Shown: piece after piece, positions 26,039-34,155 of the stretch
Layout: every line of letters begins with the position of its first letter
Position numbering within the stretch: position 1 is the stretch's first letter
Assembly (NCBI GenBank): GCA_025455685.1
Contig: JALOMB010000004.1
Location: 1 to 41,376, forward strand
DNA: 41,376 nucleotides
Reading direction: 5' to 3'
Origin: Chitinophagales bacterium
Lineage (GTDB): Bacteria; Bacteroidota; Bacteroidia; Chitinophagales; JADJOU01
Notes under the pieces: model-generated
Told to the model about the DNA's origin: nothing
The model's input: the letters and a program-made list of their open reading frames with translations, nothing else
Databases searched by the model: none
Translations under genes and position numbers: made by a program

Positions 26039-26911
26039 ATGAAAGAAATTATTTTATCAAATGGGAAAAAAATTGGCGGTAACCATCCTGCTTTTGTTAT
26101 TGCAGAGATTGGCTTAAATCATAATGGTGATATGCAGATTTGCAAACAACTCATCCATAAGGCAAAAGAAGCAGGAGCAGATGCTGTAAAGTTCCAAAAA
26201 AGAACTCCAGAAGTATGTACGCCTAGAGATCAATGGGATATTGTAAGGGAAACACCTTGGGGTACAATGACCTATATTGAATATAGACATAGAATTGAGT
26301 TTGGAGAAGAAGAGTATGCGGCTATTGATAAACTCTGCAAAGAACTCGATATTACTTGGTTTGCCTCATGTTGGGATGAAGAGTCTGTAGATTTTCTAGA
26401 ACAGTTTAAACCTATGCTTTATAAAGCAGCATCTGCTTCCTTGACGGATATTGAATTGCTAAAAAAGAAAAAAAATACAGGAAAACCGCTGATTATTTCT
26501 ACGGGTATGAGCTCAGAAGCAGAGATTAAATCAGCTGTGTCTGCTATTGGTATAGATAACCTCATGATCGCTCATGCGACCTCTACATATCCATGTAAGC
26601 CAGAAGAACTCAATCTAAATATGATTCATACCCTAGAATCTTGGTTTCCTGAAGCTATTATCGGCTATAGTGGACATGAAACTGGACTTGCCACTACTTT
26701 AGCCACTATTGCTTTAGGAGCTAAATTTATAGAGCGTCATTTTACTTTAGACCGTGCTATGTGGGGAAGTGATCAATCCGCTTCTGTAGAACCGGGTGGT
26801 TTTGAGAAAATGGTACGCGATATTCGAGATATAGAAGTTGCTCTTGGCGATGGCGTCAAAAGAGTTTATGAAAGTGAACTAGGACCTAAGAAAAAATTAA
26901 GAAGAATCTAA
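26039..26911 (+). CDS. NeuB-family nonulosonate synthase lacking the SAF domain
   Basis: 290 residues from the ATG at 26039, five bases after the phosphatase stop; the longer frame from 25952 overlaps that gene and is not needed. The TIM-barrel NeuB domain is complete: FVIAEIGLNHNGD, AGADAVKFQKRT, WFASCWDEESVDFL, YKAASASLTD, LIISTGMSS, MIAHATSTYPC, IGYSGHETG and IERHFTLDRAMWGSDQSAS. Enzymes of this kind condense phosphoenolpyruvate with a hexose, mannosamine derivative or its 6-phosphate. The ~60-residue C-terminal antifreeze-like SAF domain of standard NeuB is absent: the frame ends 28 residues after the EPGGFEKMV motif. Together with the phosphatase, a Kdn- or Neu5Ac-9-phosphate route is plausible. 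No CMP-sugar synthetase is in the window. Confidence 0.88.
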   Translation: MKEIILSNGKKIGGNHPAFVIAEIGLNHNGDMQICKQLIHKAKEAGADAVKFQKRTPEVCTPRDQWDIVRETPWGTMTYIEYRHRIEFGEEEYAAIDKLCKELDITWFASCWDEESVDFLEQFKPMLYKAASASLTDIELLKKKKNTGKPLIISTGMSSEAEIKSAVSAIGIDNLMIAHATSTYPCKPEELNLNMIHTLESWFPEAIIGYSGHETGLATTLATIALGAKFIERHFTLDRAMWGSDQSASVEPGGFEKMVRDIRDIEVALGDGVKRVYESELGPKKKLRRI

Positions 26912-26913
26912 CC

Positions 26914-28002
26914 ATGTTCTTGCTAATCCCCGATTGGATTTCAGCATATTCCATTTCTGAATTTTCCTTGATCGGTACGATAATTATAGTTTCTTGGGCG
27001 ATCTTAATGATCGTATTGGAGCAATTATACCCATATCAAAAAGACCTTAAAATTTTTAGAAGAGGTTTTTGGCTTGATTTAGTTTGGTACACACTGATTC
27101 AGAGTTATTTTCTTCAAATAGTTATTTTTGAGTGGATTATCAAACCAATTCGTCTATATGCATTTCCAGATGATCATGGATTAATATCACATTGGCCTTT
27201 TTGGGCAATCGTTTTATTTTTTTTGGTTACTCATGACTTCTATATATATTGGTTTCATAGACTTCAACATCAAATTGCTTTTTTTTGGCGTACTCATGAA
27301 GCGCATCATTCAGTAAGAGATGTGGATTGGTTGGCGGGAAGTCGATCACATTTTACTGAAATTCTAATCAATCAAACCATTGAGTTTTTGCCCATTTTTC
27401 TGCTTCTCGATGCTCATTCTGCCTCCTATATGGTAATCATCAAAGGCGTCATCGACGCGACATGGGGTATGTGGATACATGCCAATGTTGACGTTAGAAG
27501 TGGCAAACTACAATATTTCTTTAATGGTCCTGAGATGCATCAATGGCATCATGCGAATCATCACGAAGTTTTTTACAAGAATTTTTCAACTAAATTAGCT
27601 ATTTGGGATTGGCTTTTTGGTACTGGATTTCTTCCGGGTCTTAAACCCTTGAGTTTTGATTTCATAAAGCCTAAGATTTATGGTTTGCCCTATGCTTATC
27701 CCAATGGATTTTTTTCTCAATTGATCTATGCCTTAGTTAGATACGACTTTTCCACTTTTGAAAACAAAACTCTTTATCGATACTTGTTACTTTTTCGTCA
27801 AAATTTTGTCAAAGGATTAGATAGCTTATTTTCTACTAAAATATATGACTTCTTATTTGACACAGAAAACAAAAAGTATGAACACGAAGATATATATTGC
27901 CATAATTGTGGCCAAAAAATGAAATATTATTATTTAAAAAATCAATTCACACAAAATTGTCAAAACTGTAATCCTTATGAAACTTTGGAAAAATTTAGCT
28001 AG
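26914..28002 (+). CDS. Sterol desaturase/fatty acid hydroxylase-fold membrane protein with C-terminal zinc ribbon
   Basis: 362 residues. Four to five membrane helices lie in the first ~200 residues. The di-iron histidine boxes are HDFYIYWFHRLQHQ (~107-120), HEAHH (~127-131) and HQWHHANHH (~209-217), as in the fatty acid hydroxylase superfamily (C-5 sterol desaturase, alkylglycerol monooxygenase-like). Beyond residue ~300 there is an extra tail with C329-x2-C332 and C349-x2-C352, which looks like a small zinc ribbon and is not part of the usual fold. It starts 2 nt after the synthase and overlaps the next gene by 26 nt. Hydroxylation or desaturation of a membrane lipid is expected; the substrate is unknown. 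Confidence 0.87.
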   Translation: MFLLIPDWISAYSISEFSLIGTIIIVSWAILMIVLEQLYPYQKDLKIFRRGFWLDLVWYTLIQSYFLQIVIFEWIIKPIRLYAFPDDHGLISHWPFWAIVLFFLVTHDFYIYWFHRLQHQIAFFWRTHEAHHSVRDVDWLAGSRSHFTEILINQTIEFLPIFLLLDAHSASYMVIIKGVIDATWGMWIHANVDVRSGKLQYFFNGPEMHQWHHANHHEVFYKNFSTKLAIWDWLFGTGFLPGLKPLSFDFIKPKIYGLPYAYPNGFFSQLIYALVRYDFSTFENKTLYRYLLLFRQNFVKGLDSLFSTKIYDFLFDTENKKYEHEDIYCHNCGQKMKYYYLKNQFTQNCQNCNPYETLEKFS

Positions 28003-29104
28003 TTTAATTATAATGCTCATCAGTTTCGGAGCATTTGCTCAGGAATTTTCATCAGAATTTACTGAAAAGTCCTTTTATAAACTCGGCAAACAAACTTCAA
28101 TTAGAGTTAAGTTACCTAATCAAAACGAATCAAGATTCAAAAAAGTGGTCGCAAAATATCTTGAAGATAAAAAAGCGAGAAGAAACAAAGATTTTACGGA
28201 AAAAAATATGCTTTATTATCAAAGTTATCTCGATGTCAAATCTTCTAAGATTTATGATATCGCATGTCTTTTCCAGGATGAACGAGGGTTTATGGATTTT
28301 TATATAGCCTTGTTTGTAGATTCTCAAACCGTTACCGATCAAAGTCAATTGCTCACTGTAGGCAATAACTTTTATAACTTGTCTTATTATAATTTATACC
28401 AGGATTCTATTGAGGTATCAGAAGATAAACTTAAAAAAATGACAAAAGAACTCGAATCTACCAATAACAAAATTGAAAAACACAATAAAGCCATAGAAAA
28501 TGCAAGTCAGGATACCAAAGATAGAATTAATGAAAATCAAAAATTAAGTAATAGATTATCTTCTGAAGAAGCTAAATTGCCTGGTGCAGAAGCCAAGTTT
28601 AACGATGCCAAAACTGTTTTTGACGCGATCAAAGCCGAAAGGCTTCCATTAGAAGCTTTGGCAAATGAAGTCAAGGATTTAGACAAACAAATCGATAGAC
28701 TTGATAAAAACCTCAAAAACCTCAAAAAAGAGCCGGAACTCAATGCCAATATTATTCCACTTCAAGAAGAAGAGATCAAGAAACTAAGAAATGTTTTTGA
28801 TCAAAAAAATAGAAGTTTCAAGACTACCGAAAAGTCTTTTAATGATCGGTTCAAATCAGCCGAGAAGAACTTCGATAAAGCAGAAAAAGAACTCAATGTC
28901 CTGAATAAAGAAATTAAAAATATCAAGAAAGATATTCAGAAAAATGATAAAAATGTATCTAAAAATTCCGATAAATCAGAAGATTTTAGCGATAATATAA
29001 AAGATTTAAGCGAGCGTTCGGTTTCTTTAACCAAAGAAATTCAAACCGAAAAAGTAGAAAACATGCGACTCAAAGCAGACCAAGCCAAATACATGCTATT
29101 CTAA
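27977..29104 (+). CDS. Secreted coiled-coil protein of unknown function
   Basis: 375 residues. The signal peptide is ~1-22 (ends FGAFAQ). Residues ~23-140 form a mixed domain with FTEKSFYKLGKQTSIRV, YYQSYLDVKSSKIYDIA and DERGFMDFYIALFVD. Residues ~145-370 are an almost unbroken, Lys/Glu/Asn-rich coiled coil (KLKKMTKELESTNNKIEKH and many more heptads). I do not recognise the family. The start lies inside the preceding hydroxylase gene, so the two are translationally coupled. Its stop codon overlaps the stop of the convergent aminotransferase gene. It may be a periplasmic scaffold or spacer; that is inference from structure alone. Confidence 0.72.
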   Translation: MKLWKNLASLIIMLISFGAFAQEFSSEFTEKSFYKLGKQTSIRVKLPNQNESRFKKVVAKYLEDKKARRNKDFTEKNMLYYQSYLDVKSSKIYDIACLFQDERGFMDFYIALFVDSQTVTDQSQLLTVGNNFYNLSYYNLYQDSIEVSEDKLKKMTKELESTNNKIEKHNKAIENASQDTKDRINENQKLSNRLSSEEAKLPGAEAKFNDAKTVFDAIKAERLPLEALANEVKDLDKQIDRLDKNLKNLKKEPELNANIIPLQEEEIKKLRNVFDQKNRSFKTTEKSFNDRFKSAEKNFDKAEKELNVLNKEIKNIKKDIQKNDKNVSKNSDKSEDFSDNIKDLSERSVSLTKEIQTEKVENMRLKADQAKYMLF

Positions 29105-29832
29105 TCGAAGTCAAGACCAATTTTTTCGAGTGTTTTATCGTATATCCAAAAATATTTTTTGGTATCAAAAATGAATTGGTCAATGCTATGAATACCCTGA
29201 ATTATTCTAACGGCATTTGTCATAAAAGCATAAGAAAAATTTGAAATTTCAGTGATATTAATGTCTTTTTCTGCTATAGTTAGTCCTAAATCATTTTGAT
29301 TTTCTAAAAAGAAATCCCGCATTATTCCTTTTTTGCATCCAGAATGCAAACTTGGAGTCACAAAATCTCGTGCATTTTTACTGAAAAAAATATTGCCAAA
29401 AGTAGTCTCTACGACTTGTCCCAGAGAGTTTAAAATCAATGCTTGTGCTTTTCCTATTCGCTCTGCTTCTTGCTGCGCTCTGATGTAAAAATTTCTATTG
29501 ATACCTTTGATTTGAGACAAATCCTGTGAAGGCAAGACTTCTTGATAGCTGATTAAGTCTAATTTGAAATTTTTGTTTAATATAGTATTTTTATTGATGC
29601 CTATTAGCTCATGATTGATGATTAGGGATTGCTCGGAACTCATTTCAAAGCTAAGATAAAGCCTATAGGTTTTCTGATCGTTTTTGATTAAATCATGTAC
29701 GCTTAAAAATTCATAAATATCAAAATTTAAGCTAGAATTCCATAATAATCGAGCGTTTTTTTCAATTCTTAACTGATGATAAACGTGAAAAGGTATGGTG
29801 CCCTTCCATATCAAGATGCTTTCGTAAAACAT
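29101..29832 (-). CDS. Class IV aminotransferase-fold enzyme (PabC-like)
   Basis: 243 residues, shorter than branched-chain aminotransferases and closer to aminodeoxychorismate lyase. The expected PLP lysine is K109 (QIKGINRNFYIRAQQEA), with G-x-A-x-A-L-I-L-N following and E142 in QVVETTFGNIFF, the conserved Glu that binds the pyridine nitrogen. SGCKKGIMRDFF is a further family block. It could release 4-aminobenzoate for folate or act as an amino-sugar or amino-acid transaminase; the sequence does not decide. It is the last gene of a minus-strand run and overlaps the ligase-like gene by 1 nt. Confidence 0.82.
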   Translation of the reverse strand: MFYESILIWKGTIPFHVYHQLRIEKNARLLWNSSLNFDIYEFLSVHDLIKNDQKTYRLYLSFEMSSEQSLIINHELIGINKNTILNKNFKLDLISYQEVLPSQDLSQIKGINRNFYIRAQQEAERIGKAQALILNSLGQVVETTFGNIFFSKNARDFVTPSLHSGCKKGIMRDFFLENQNDLGLTIAEKDINITEISNFSYAFMTNAVRIIQGIHSIDQFIFDTKKYFWIYDKTLEKIGLDFD

Positions 29833-31286
29833 TATTTTTTTTGATTATTTAGTTTATGGATTTCTACTTCTGTCCAAGCTAAGACGACGAAGAAGATAAA
29901 ACCAATTTTTAAAGCTTCGATTAAATCATTAAACATCAGCAAAATTACTATAGCAGTTAGAATTCCAGAAAGCATAATAGCTATATTTTTTATATTTCTT
30001 TGATGAACTGCACGATGATATAAGGTCTCTATGCGCATAAATCCTCTATAAATCAATGCAATAAAGAGGATTAGACCTATAAGGCCGTGTTCTGCAAGTT
30101 GAAGTAAGAAATAATTGTGACACGTGATCCGCAGAGGATTATCACTGACCCAAGTTTGAAATTCATACGCTGAATAGGGCTTATAGCGGTGTACAAATTG
30201 ATTGGAGCCAACGCCAAAAAAGAGATTGTCTTGACTCATCCGAATCACAGCTATCCACATGTTAAGCCGCTCCATAGAAGATACATCTTTTCCTTCAAAG
30301 GTTGCAGATACATGGTCTTTGAAATTATCATGCATCACTTTTTTATGATATTCTGTAGCAAACCTAAGATATCGAGCCTGCGTAAATAAAAAAATCACAG
30401 CAATGCCTAGAACCATAATTATAGTCAAAAAAAACTTGCTCATCAATTTATATCGTATTAAGAAAATACTCGCTAAACTTCCAAACAAAGCCAGATAACT
30501 CGCCCTAGTATAAGAAAAATAAATGCCTAAAATAGAAATTACAGTCAGTATCCAAAGGACATATCGACCTAGATGCCCTTTTTTACTTAATTGAATCTGA
30601 TAAAGGAGCATACAAACAGAAATATTAAGCACACTTGAATAGATAACGTGGTTTTCATAAAATGGCTTAGCAAATTTATTAGCCATTTCAAATGAAAATT
30701 GCCCTAGAATAGTTTTTGAAAAGCTGACTAAGAGCGTAATGGCGTAAAAAAACAAAAATCCTTGCATAATTCTGTTTTGGTCTGAGTGTCGATATGCAAA
30801 AGCCCAAAACCCTATAAATCCAGGGATAATATACCAAGATTTTGCCAAGAGAAATTTAAAACTAGTTAGCGGTATCCCTTGATATATATCACAAACGACA
30901 TACCAAACAAAACTCAGAGATAGTAAAATAAAGGTTTGGTTTTGCCACGCATCCTTGACATAAGGGGCTTTGGTGAATAAAGAGATATAGATTAAGCTAA
31001 CACTTAGCAAGATTAAAATAGGTTCTGCCGGAAAATCTATTGCAAAACTATTACTGAAGTCAACTTGAATAGTCAAAGGCAAACACCACCATAGCAATAC
31101 CCAAAAAAAACGCATATCTAAAATCCAGAGCACACTTATTAAGCCTAAAAAACTTAATCCAACCATAGATATTGTTTCAGTCCATAAGCCTAGCCAATAA
31201 ATCAATACACTTATGCTGAGCAACCCCAAAAATAGTATATTGATTGAGTTAGCTTTAAGTAACCATTTAGAAATTTTTCTTAACAT
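29832..31286 (-). CDS. O-antigen ligase/polymerase-like membrane protein
   Basis: 484 residues with about 12 predicted membrane helices. A large periplasmic loop (~300-400) ends in the Wzy_C-type motif region ITCHNYFLLQLAEHGLIGL, and FFGVGSNQFVHRYKP precedes it, matching the GxGxxxF pattern of the O-antigen ligase family. Such proteins join or polymerise lipid-linked glycans at the periplasmic face. The upstream Wzz-like gene overlaps it by 20 nt and sets chain length in polymerase systems, which slightly favours polymerase over ligase. No glycosyltransferases are in the window. Confidence 0.85.
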   Translation of the reverse strand: MLRKISKWLLKANSINILFLGLLSISVLIYWLGLWTETISMVGLSFLGLISVLWILDMRFFWVLLWWCLPLTIQVDFSNSFAIDFPAEPILILLSVSLIYISLFTKAPYVKDAWQNQTFILLSLSFVWYVVCDIYQGIPLTSFKFLLAKSWYIIPGFIGFWAFAYRHSDQNRIMQGFLFFYAITLLVSFSKTILGQFSFEMANKFAKPFYENHVIYSSVLNISVCMLLYQIQLSKKGHLGRYVLWILTVISILGIYFSYTRASYLALFGSLASIFLIRYKLMSKFFLTIIMVLGIAVIFLFTQARYLRFATEYHKKVMHDNFKDHVSATFEGKDVSSMERLNMWIAVIRMSQDNLFFGVGSNQFVHRYKPYSAYEFQTWVSDNPLRITCHNYFLLQLAEHGLIGLILFIALIYRGFMRIETLYHRAVHQRNIKNIAIMLSGILTAIVILLMFNDLIEALKIGFIFFVVLAWTEVEIHKLNNQKK

Positions 31287-32157
31287 CTGATTTAGTCTCC
31301 AAATAACGATATTGATGTATTATCAAAAGCCCTATTAACAGTATAGCCCATACACCTAAGATAGATAAGGTCACTATCAACCATCGAATAGGTTTTGATT
31401 TCTTCTCTGCAGGCATGGCTTTTTGTAAAATAGTCAAAGATGAAATATTGGAAATATTTGAGGTTCTATATTGTGCTACAATTTGCGTCAATTCTTGGAT
31501 ATTTTGCTCGAGCGCTTGAATTTGAATTCCAGATTTTTTAGTTATCTTTAAGCTATCTAGGCTCATTTCTTGAAGATTTAGCTCTCTTTCAAGTTGATTA
31601 ATAGTAGTGATTTTAGATTGAATTACAGGCTCTATAGACATTTTGTCTATTCGATCTACAATGTCGTTTAGCATTGTAGCAGCGAGCTCTCTATCCGTAT
31701 CATAAATAGCCAATTCTATAGCATCACGTTCATTTTTGAAGGCACTATAATTTTCTTTGAGTTCTTTTTTTACTTTAGTTCTCAAATACCTAGTGTTTGG
31801 GCTGTAGTTATAGTGATTGGCTAAATCATATTTATTGATTAAATAATCCAGCGTTTCTTCGGAAGTTGCAAAAGAAAGCAATCGATTTGCATCGTATTTA
31901 TTGCCGAAATAAGAAAAATCTTGCTGATTATTTTCTTTTCCAAAAATAGTAGATTTATCCCAAAGCGTTAGATTGTTGGGATATACGACTGCTTGGGATA
32001 AGTAATACTCTGGCAAAATCAAAGAGACAATACTCGATATCACTATGGTGATAATAGTCACTATCAACCATGTTTTTTTAAATTGAACCACCAAATAGTA
32101 TAGGTCAATAAATTGATAGTCGTATAATGGTTTAACAGGGATTTTAGAAAAACTCAT
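31267..32157 (-). CDS. Chain-length determinant (Wzz/BexC-like) protein
   Basis: 296 residues from the ATG at 32157; an upstream in-frame ATG at 32229 would add 24 residues, but a TATATTTG box (minus strand, 32172-32179) lies between the two, favouring the shorter form. The topology is typical of Wzz: a membrane helix near the N terminus (LIVTIITIVISSIVSLIL), a periplasmic mixed region with a long coiled coil (~180-240), and a C-terminal helix (WLIVTLSILGVWAILLIGLL) preceded by KKSKPIR. There is no tyrosine kinase domain. It sets polymer length in Wzy-type polysaccharide assembly together with the overlapping downstream polymerase-like gene. Confidence 0.83.
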   Translation of the reverse strand: MSFSKIPVKPLYDYQFIDLYYLVVQFKKTWLIVTIITIVISSIVSLILPEYYLSQAVVYPNNLTLWDKSTIFGKENNQQDFSYFGNKYDANRLLSFATSEETLDYLINKYDLANHYNYSPNTRYLRTKVKKELKENYSAFKNERDAIELAIYDTDRELAATMLNDIVDRIDKMSIEPVIQSKITTINQLERELNLQEMSLDSLKITKKSGIQIQALEQNIQELTQIVAQYRTSNISNISSLTILQKAMPAEKKSKPIRWLIVTLSILGVWAILLIGLLIIHQYRYLETKSDVKKNF

Positions 32158-32171
32158 ATTAGATTTTGGTT

Positions 32172-32179
32172 CAAATATA
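32172..32179 (-). promoter_or_regulatory. -7 promoter box for the Wzz-ligase-aminotransferase operon
   Basis: On the minus strand this reads TATATTTG, matching TAnnTTTG, 14 nt before the ATG at 32157. The leader would be very short. No -33 TTG is found at normal spacing. Confidence 0.4.
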
Positions 32180-32228
32180 ATTATTTTTTTTGAATTCACT
32201 TGATTTACTGCAACATAGATTTTTTTCA

Positions 32229-32257
32229 TTTGGTTTAAAAATAAATTCTTATCTTTG
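32229..32257 (+). promoter_or_regulatory. Promoter of the rpsP-rimM-trmD operon
   Basis: TTTG at 32229-32232 lies 17 nt before TATCTTTG at 32250-32257, a good match to the Bacteroidota housekeeping promoter. The leader to the rpsP ATG is about 50 nt. Confidence 0.65.
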
Positions 32258-32314
32258 CAAACTTATTTTTTAAACAATTCAAAATTTAACTAACTTTTAA
32301 TTCATTTTTAAGTT

Positions 32315-32872
32315 ATGGCTACAAAAATCAGATTACAAAGACACGGTCGAAGCAAAAGACCATTTTACTACATTGTAGTAGCTTCCTCTAGAACCAAAAG
32401 AGACGGACAATTCATTGACAAAATAGGTACCTATAATCCTTTGACGGTGCCTGCTACTATCGAACTCAATTTTGAGAAAGCATGTCAGTGGATTCTTACC
32501 GGTGCAGAGCCTACAGACACTTGCAAAAGAATACTTTCTTACAAAGGTGTTTTGTATTATAAACATTTAATGAGAGGACTTAGAAAAGGTGCTTTGACTC
32601 AAGAGCAAGTGGACGCCAAAGTCAAAGAATGGATTGAACAAAAAGAAAATTCAATCAAAAATAGAGAAGACAATCTATCTAAAGATAAAGCTGCAAAAGC
32701 AAAAGAAAAAGCAGAATTTGAAGCACAAAAACGTAAAAAGTACGAAGAAATGTTATCTGCTAAACTAGCCGGAGATTCAGGAGAGTCTTCTGAAGCTGAT
32801 GTAGTATCCGAGGCGCCTTCTGAAGAAGCTCAAACCGAAACAACAGAAGCATCGGAGGCTCCTGTAGAATAA
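32315..32872 (+). CDS. rpsP: 30S ribosomal protein bS16 with long C-terminal tail
   Basis: 185 residues, about twice the bacterial norm. The first ~80 residues are the bS16 core: TKIRLQRHGRSKRPFYYIV, DGQFIDKIGTYNPL and WILTGAEPTDTCKRIL. After that comes a Lys/Glu/Ala-rich helical tail (~105-150), then an acidic Ser/Glu/Thr/Ala segment ending SEAPVE. Long low-complexity tails on bS16 are common in Bacteroidota. It is the first gene of rpsP-rimM-trmD and has its own promoter. Confidence 0.95.
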   Translation: MATKIRLQRHGRSKRPFYYIVVASSRTKRDGQFIDKIGTYNPLTVPATIELNFEKACQWILTGAEPTDTCKRILSYKGVLYYKHLMRGLRKGALTQEQVDAKVKEWIEQKENSIKNREDNLSKDKAAKAKEKAEFEAQKRKKYEEMLSAKLAGDSGESSEADVVSEAPSEEAQTETTEASEAPVE

Positions 32873-32894
32873 AAACAACCAAAAAGACTTTTCA

Positions 32895-33431
32895 TTGGAT
32901 ATTAAATTTATAGCCGTTGGAAAAAGTCTCAAAACTAAAGGTGTCAAAGGCGAAGTTTTAGTGGATTTTTATTATCCCATATTACAAATGCCTAAATCCT
33001 TGTTTTATCGTTTTGATAATCAATTTAAGCCATTTCTCGTTAAATCAGTGATTCCTTATGAACAGATATGGCTTTTTCAATTTGAATCTATAAATTCTAA
33101 AGAAAGCGCCGTTAAACTAAGCGATAGAGAAGTGTATATTCCTGAGCGCAATATGGAGCAAAATTTCAAAACCCCAATACCTTGGGATACCCTTGGTTTT
33201 CAAGTTTATCGAAAAGGAGAATTATCCGGTATTATTTCAGAATTTCAAACAATTGCTACCCAAAACTTATGGATCATACATCATCATGATGAGTCGTATA
33301 TGATACCAATTCATGAAGATTTTATTGTGGAAATTAATCGAGAAACCAAACAAATCTATTTAGATTTCCCTGAAGAATTGATTTCCCTAAATCAATTGAA
33401 TTTTCAAGATATACCTGATGATGAGGATTGA
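32895..33431 (+). CDS. rimM: 16S rRNA processing protein RimM
   Basis: 178 residues. It assists late 30S assembly around the 16S rRNA head. FIAVGKSLKTKGVKGEVLVDF is the start of the RimM N-terminal domain (first block FIAVGKSLKTKGVKGEV). The C-terminal PRC-like barrel has WDTLGFQVY, IIHHHDESYMIPIHEDFI and IYLDFPEELISL. No ATG exists upstream within the frame after the rpsP stop, so translation probably starts at the TTG at 32895 (ATG codons further in would delete the conserved domain). The stop region overlaps trmD by 14 nt. Confidence 0.93.
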   Translation: MDIKFIAVGKSLKTKGVKGEVLVDFYYPILQMPKSLFYRFDNQFKPFLVKSVIPYEQIWLFQFESINSKESAVKLSDREVYIPERNMEQNFKTPIPWDTLGFQVYRKGELSGIISEFQTIATQNLWIIHHHDESYMIPIHEDFIVEINRETKQIYLDFPEELISLNQLNFQDIPDDED

Positions 33432-34095
33432 TATAATCTCCGCTGTGCCTGAATTAATGAGCTCATTTCTCAGTCACTCTATCGTTAAACGCGCCATTAA
33501 TAATGCTTTAGTAGAAATTCATTTTCATGACCTAAGAGCTTTTGGCATTGGCAAATTCAACAAAATCGATGATTATCCTTACGGTGGAGAATCAGGAATG
33601 ATACTTAGTTGTGAACCTTTGGCGAAATGTATTTCGTCGCTCAGAGATCAATTTGACTATGATGAAATTATTTATCTGACACCTGACGCCCAAGTGCTCA
33701 AACAAGCTGAAGTAAATAGACTAAGTCTTAAAACCAATCTTATGATGATTTGTGGTCATTACAAAGGAATAGACCAAAGAATTCGGGATGAATTCGTTAC
33801 TCTTGAAATTTCCATTGGAGACTATGTCCTCAGTGGTGGCGAAATAGCGGCCTGCGTTTTGACCGATTCTATTATTCGCTTGATTCCTGGAGCTTTAGGT
33901 GATGAAATGTCTGCGCTATCTGATAGTTTCCAAGACAGTCTTCTGTCGTATCCAGTTTATACTAGGCCTAAGGTCTGGAGAGATAGAGAAGTCCCAGAAG
34001 TGCTGCTCAGCGGTGATCATAAGAAAATTGATGCTTGGCGTCATGAAAAAGCTTTAGAAAAGACGAAGCAAATTCGACCAGATTTATTAGGTTGA
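33418..34095 (+). CDS. trmD: tRNA (guanine-37-N1)-methyltransferase
   Basis: 225 residues. It methylates G37 of tRNAs reading CNN codons, preventing frameshifts. MRIDIISAVPELM opens the SPOUT domain. PYGGESGMIL, ICGHYKGIDQRI and DYVLSGGEIAA contain the knot that binds S-adenosylmethionine, and LLSYPVYTRPKVW and VLLSGDHKKIDAWR the C-terminal domain. The start is one of two consecutive ATGs at 33418. In the usual operon rplS follows; here a secreted protein of unknown function follows instead after 60 nt. Confidence 0.96.
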   Translation: MMRIDIISAVPELMSSFLSHSIVKRAINNALVEIHFHDLRAFGIGKFNKIDDYPYGGESGMILSCEPLAKCISSLRDQFDYDEIIYLTPDAQVLKQAEVNRLSLKTNLMMICGHYKGIDQRIRDEFVTLEISIGDYVLSGGEIAACVLTDSIIRLIPGALGDEMSALSDSFQDSLLSYPVYTRPKVWRDREVPEVLLSGDHKKIDAWRHEKALEKTKQIRPDLLG

Positions 34096-34155
34096 ATTAA
34101 TAATTTTTAATTTTATTTTATTCTAAAGGTATTATACTTGCTGTAAATTTTAATA

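Noticed and set aside
32158-32229. Longer start of the Wzz-like protein
   Set aside because: A TATATTTG box lies between the two ATGs and the extra 24 residues are not typical; kept only as an alternative.
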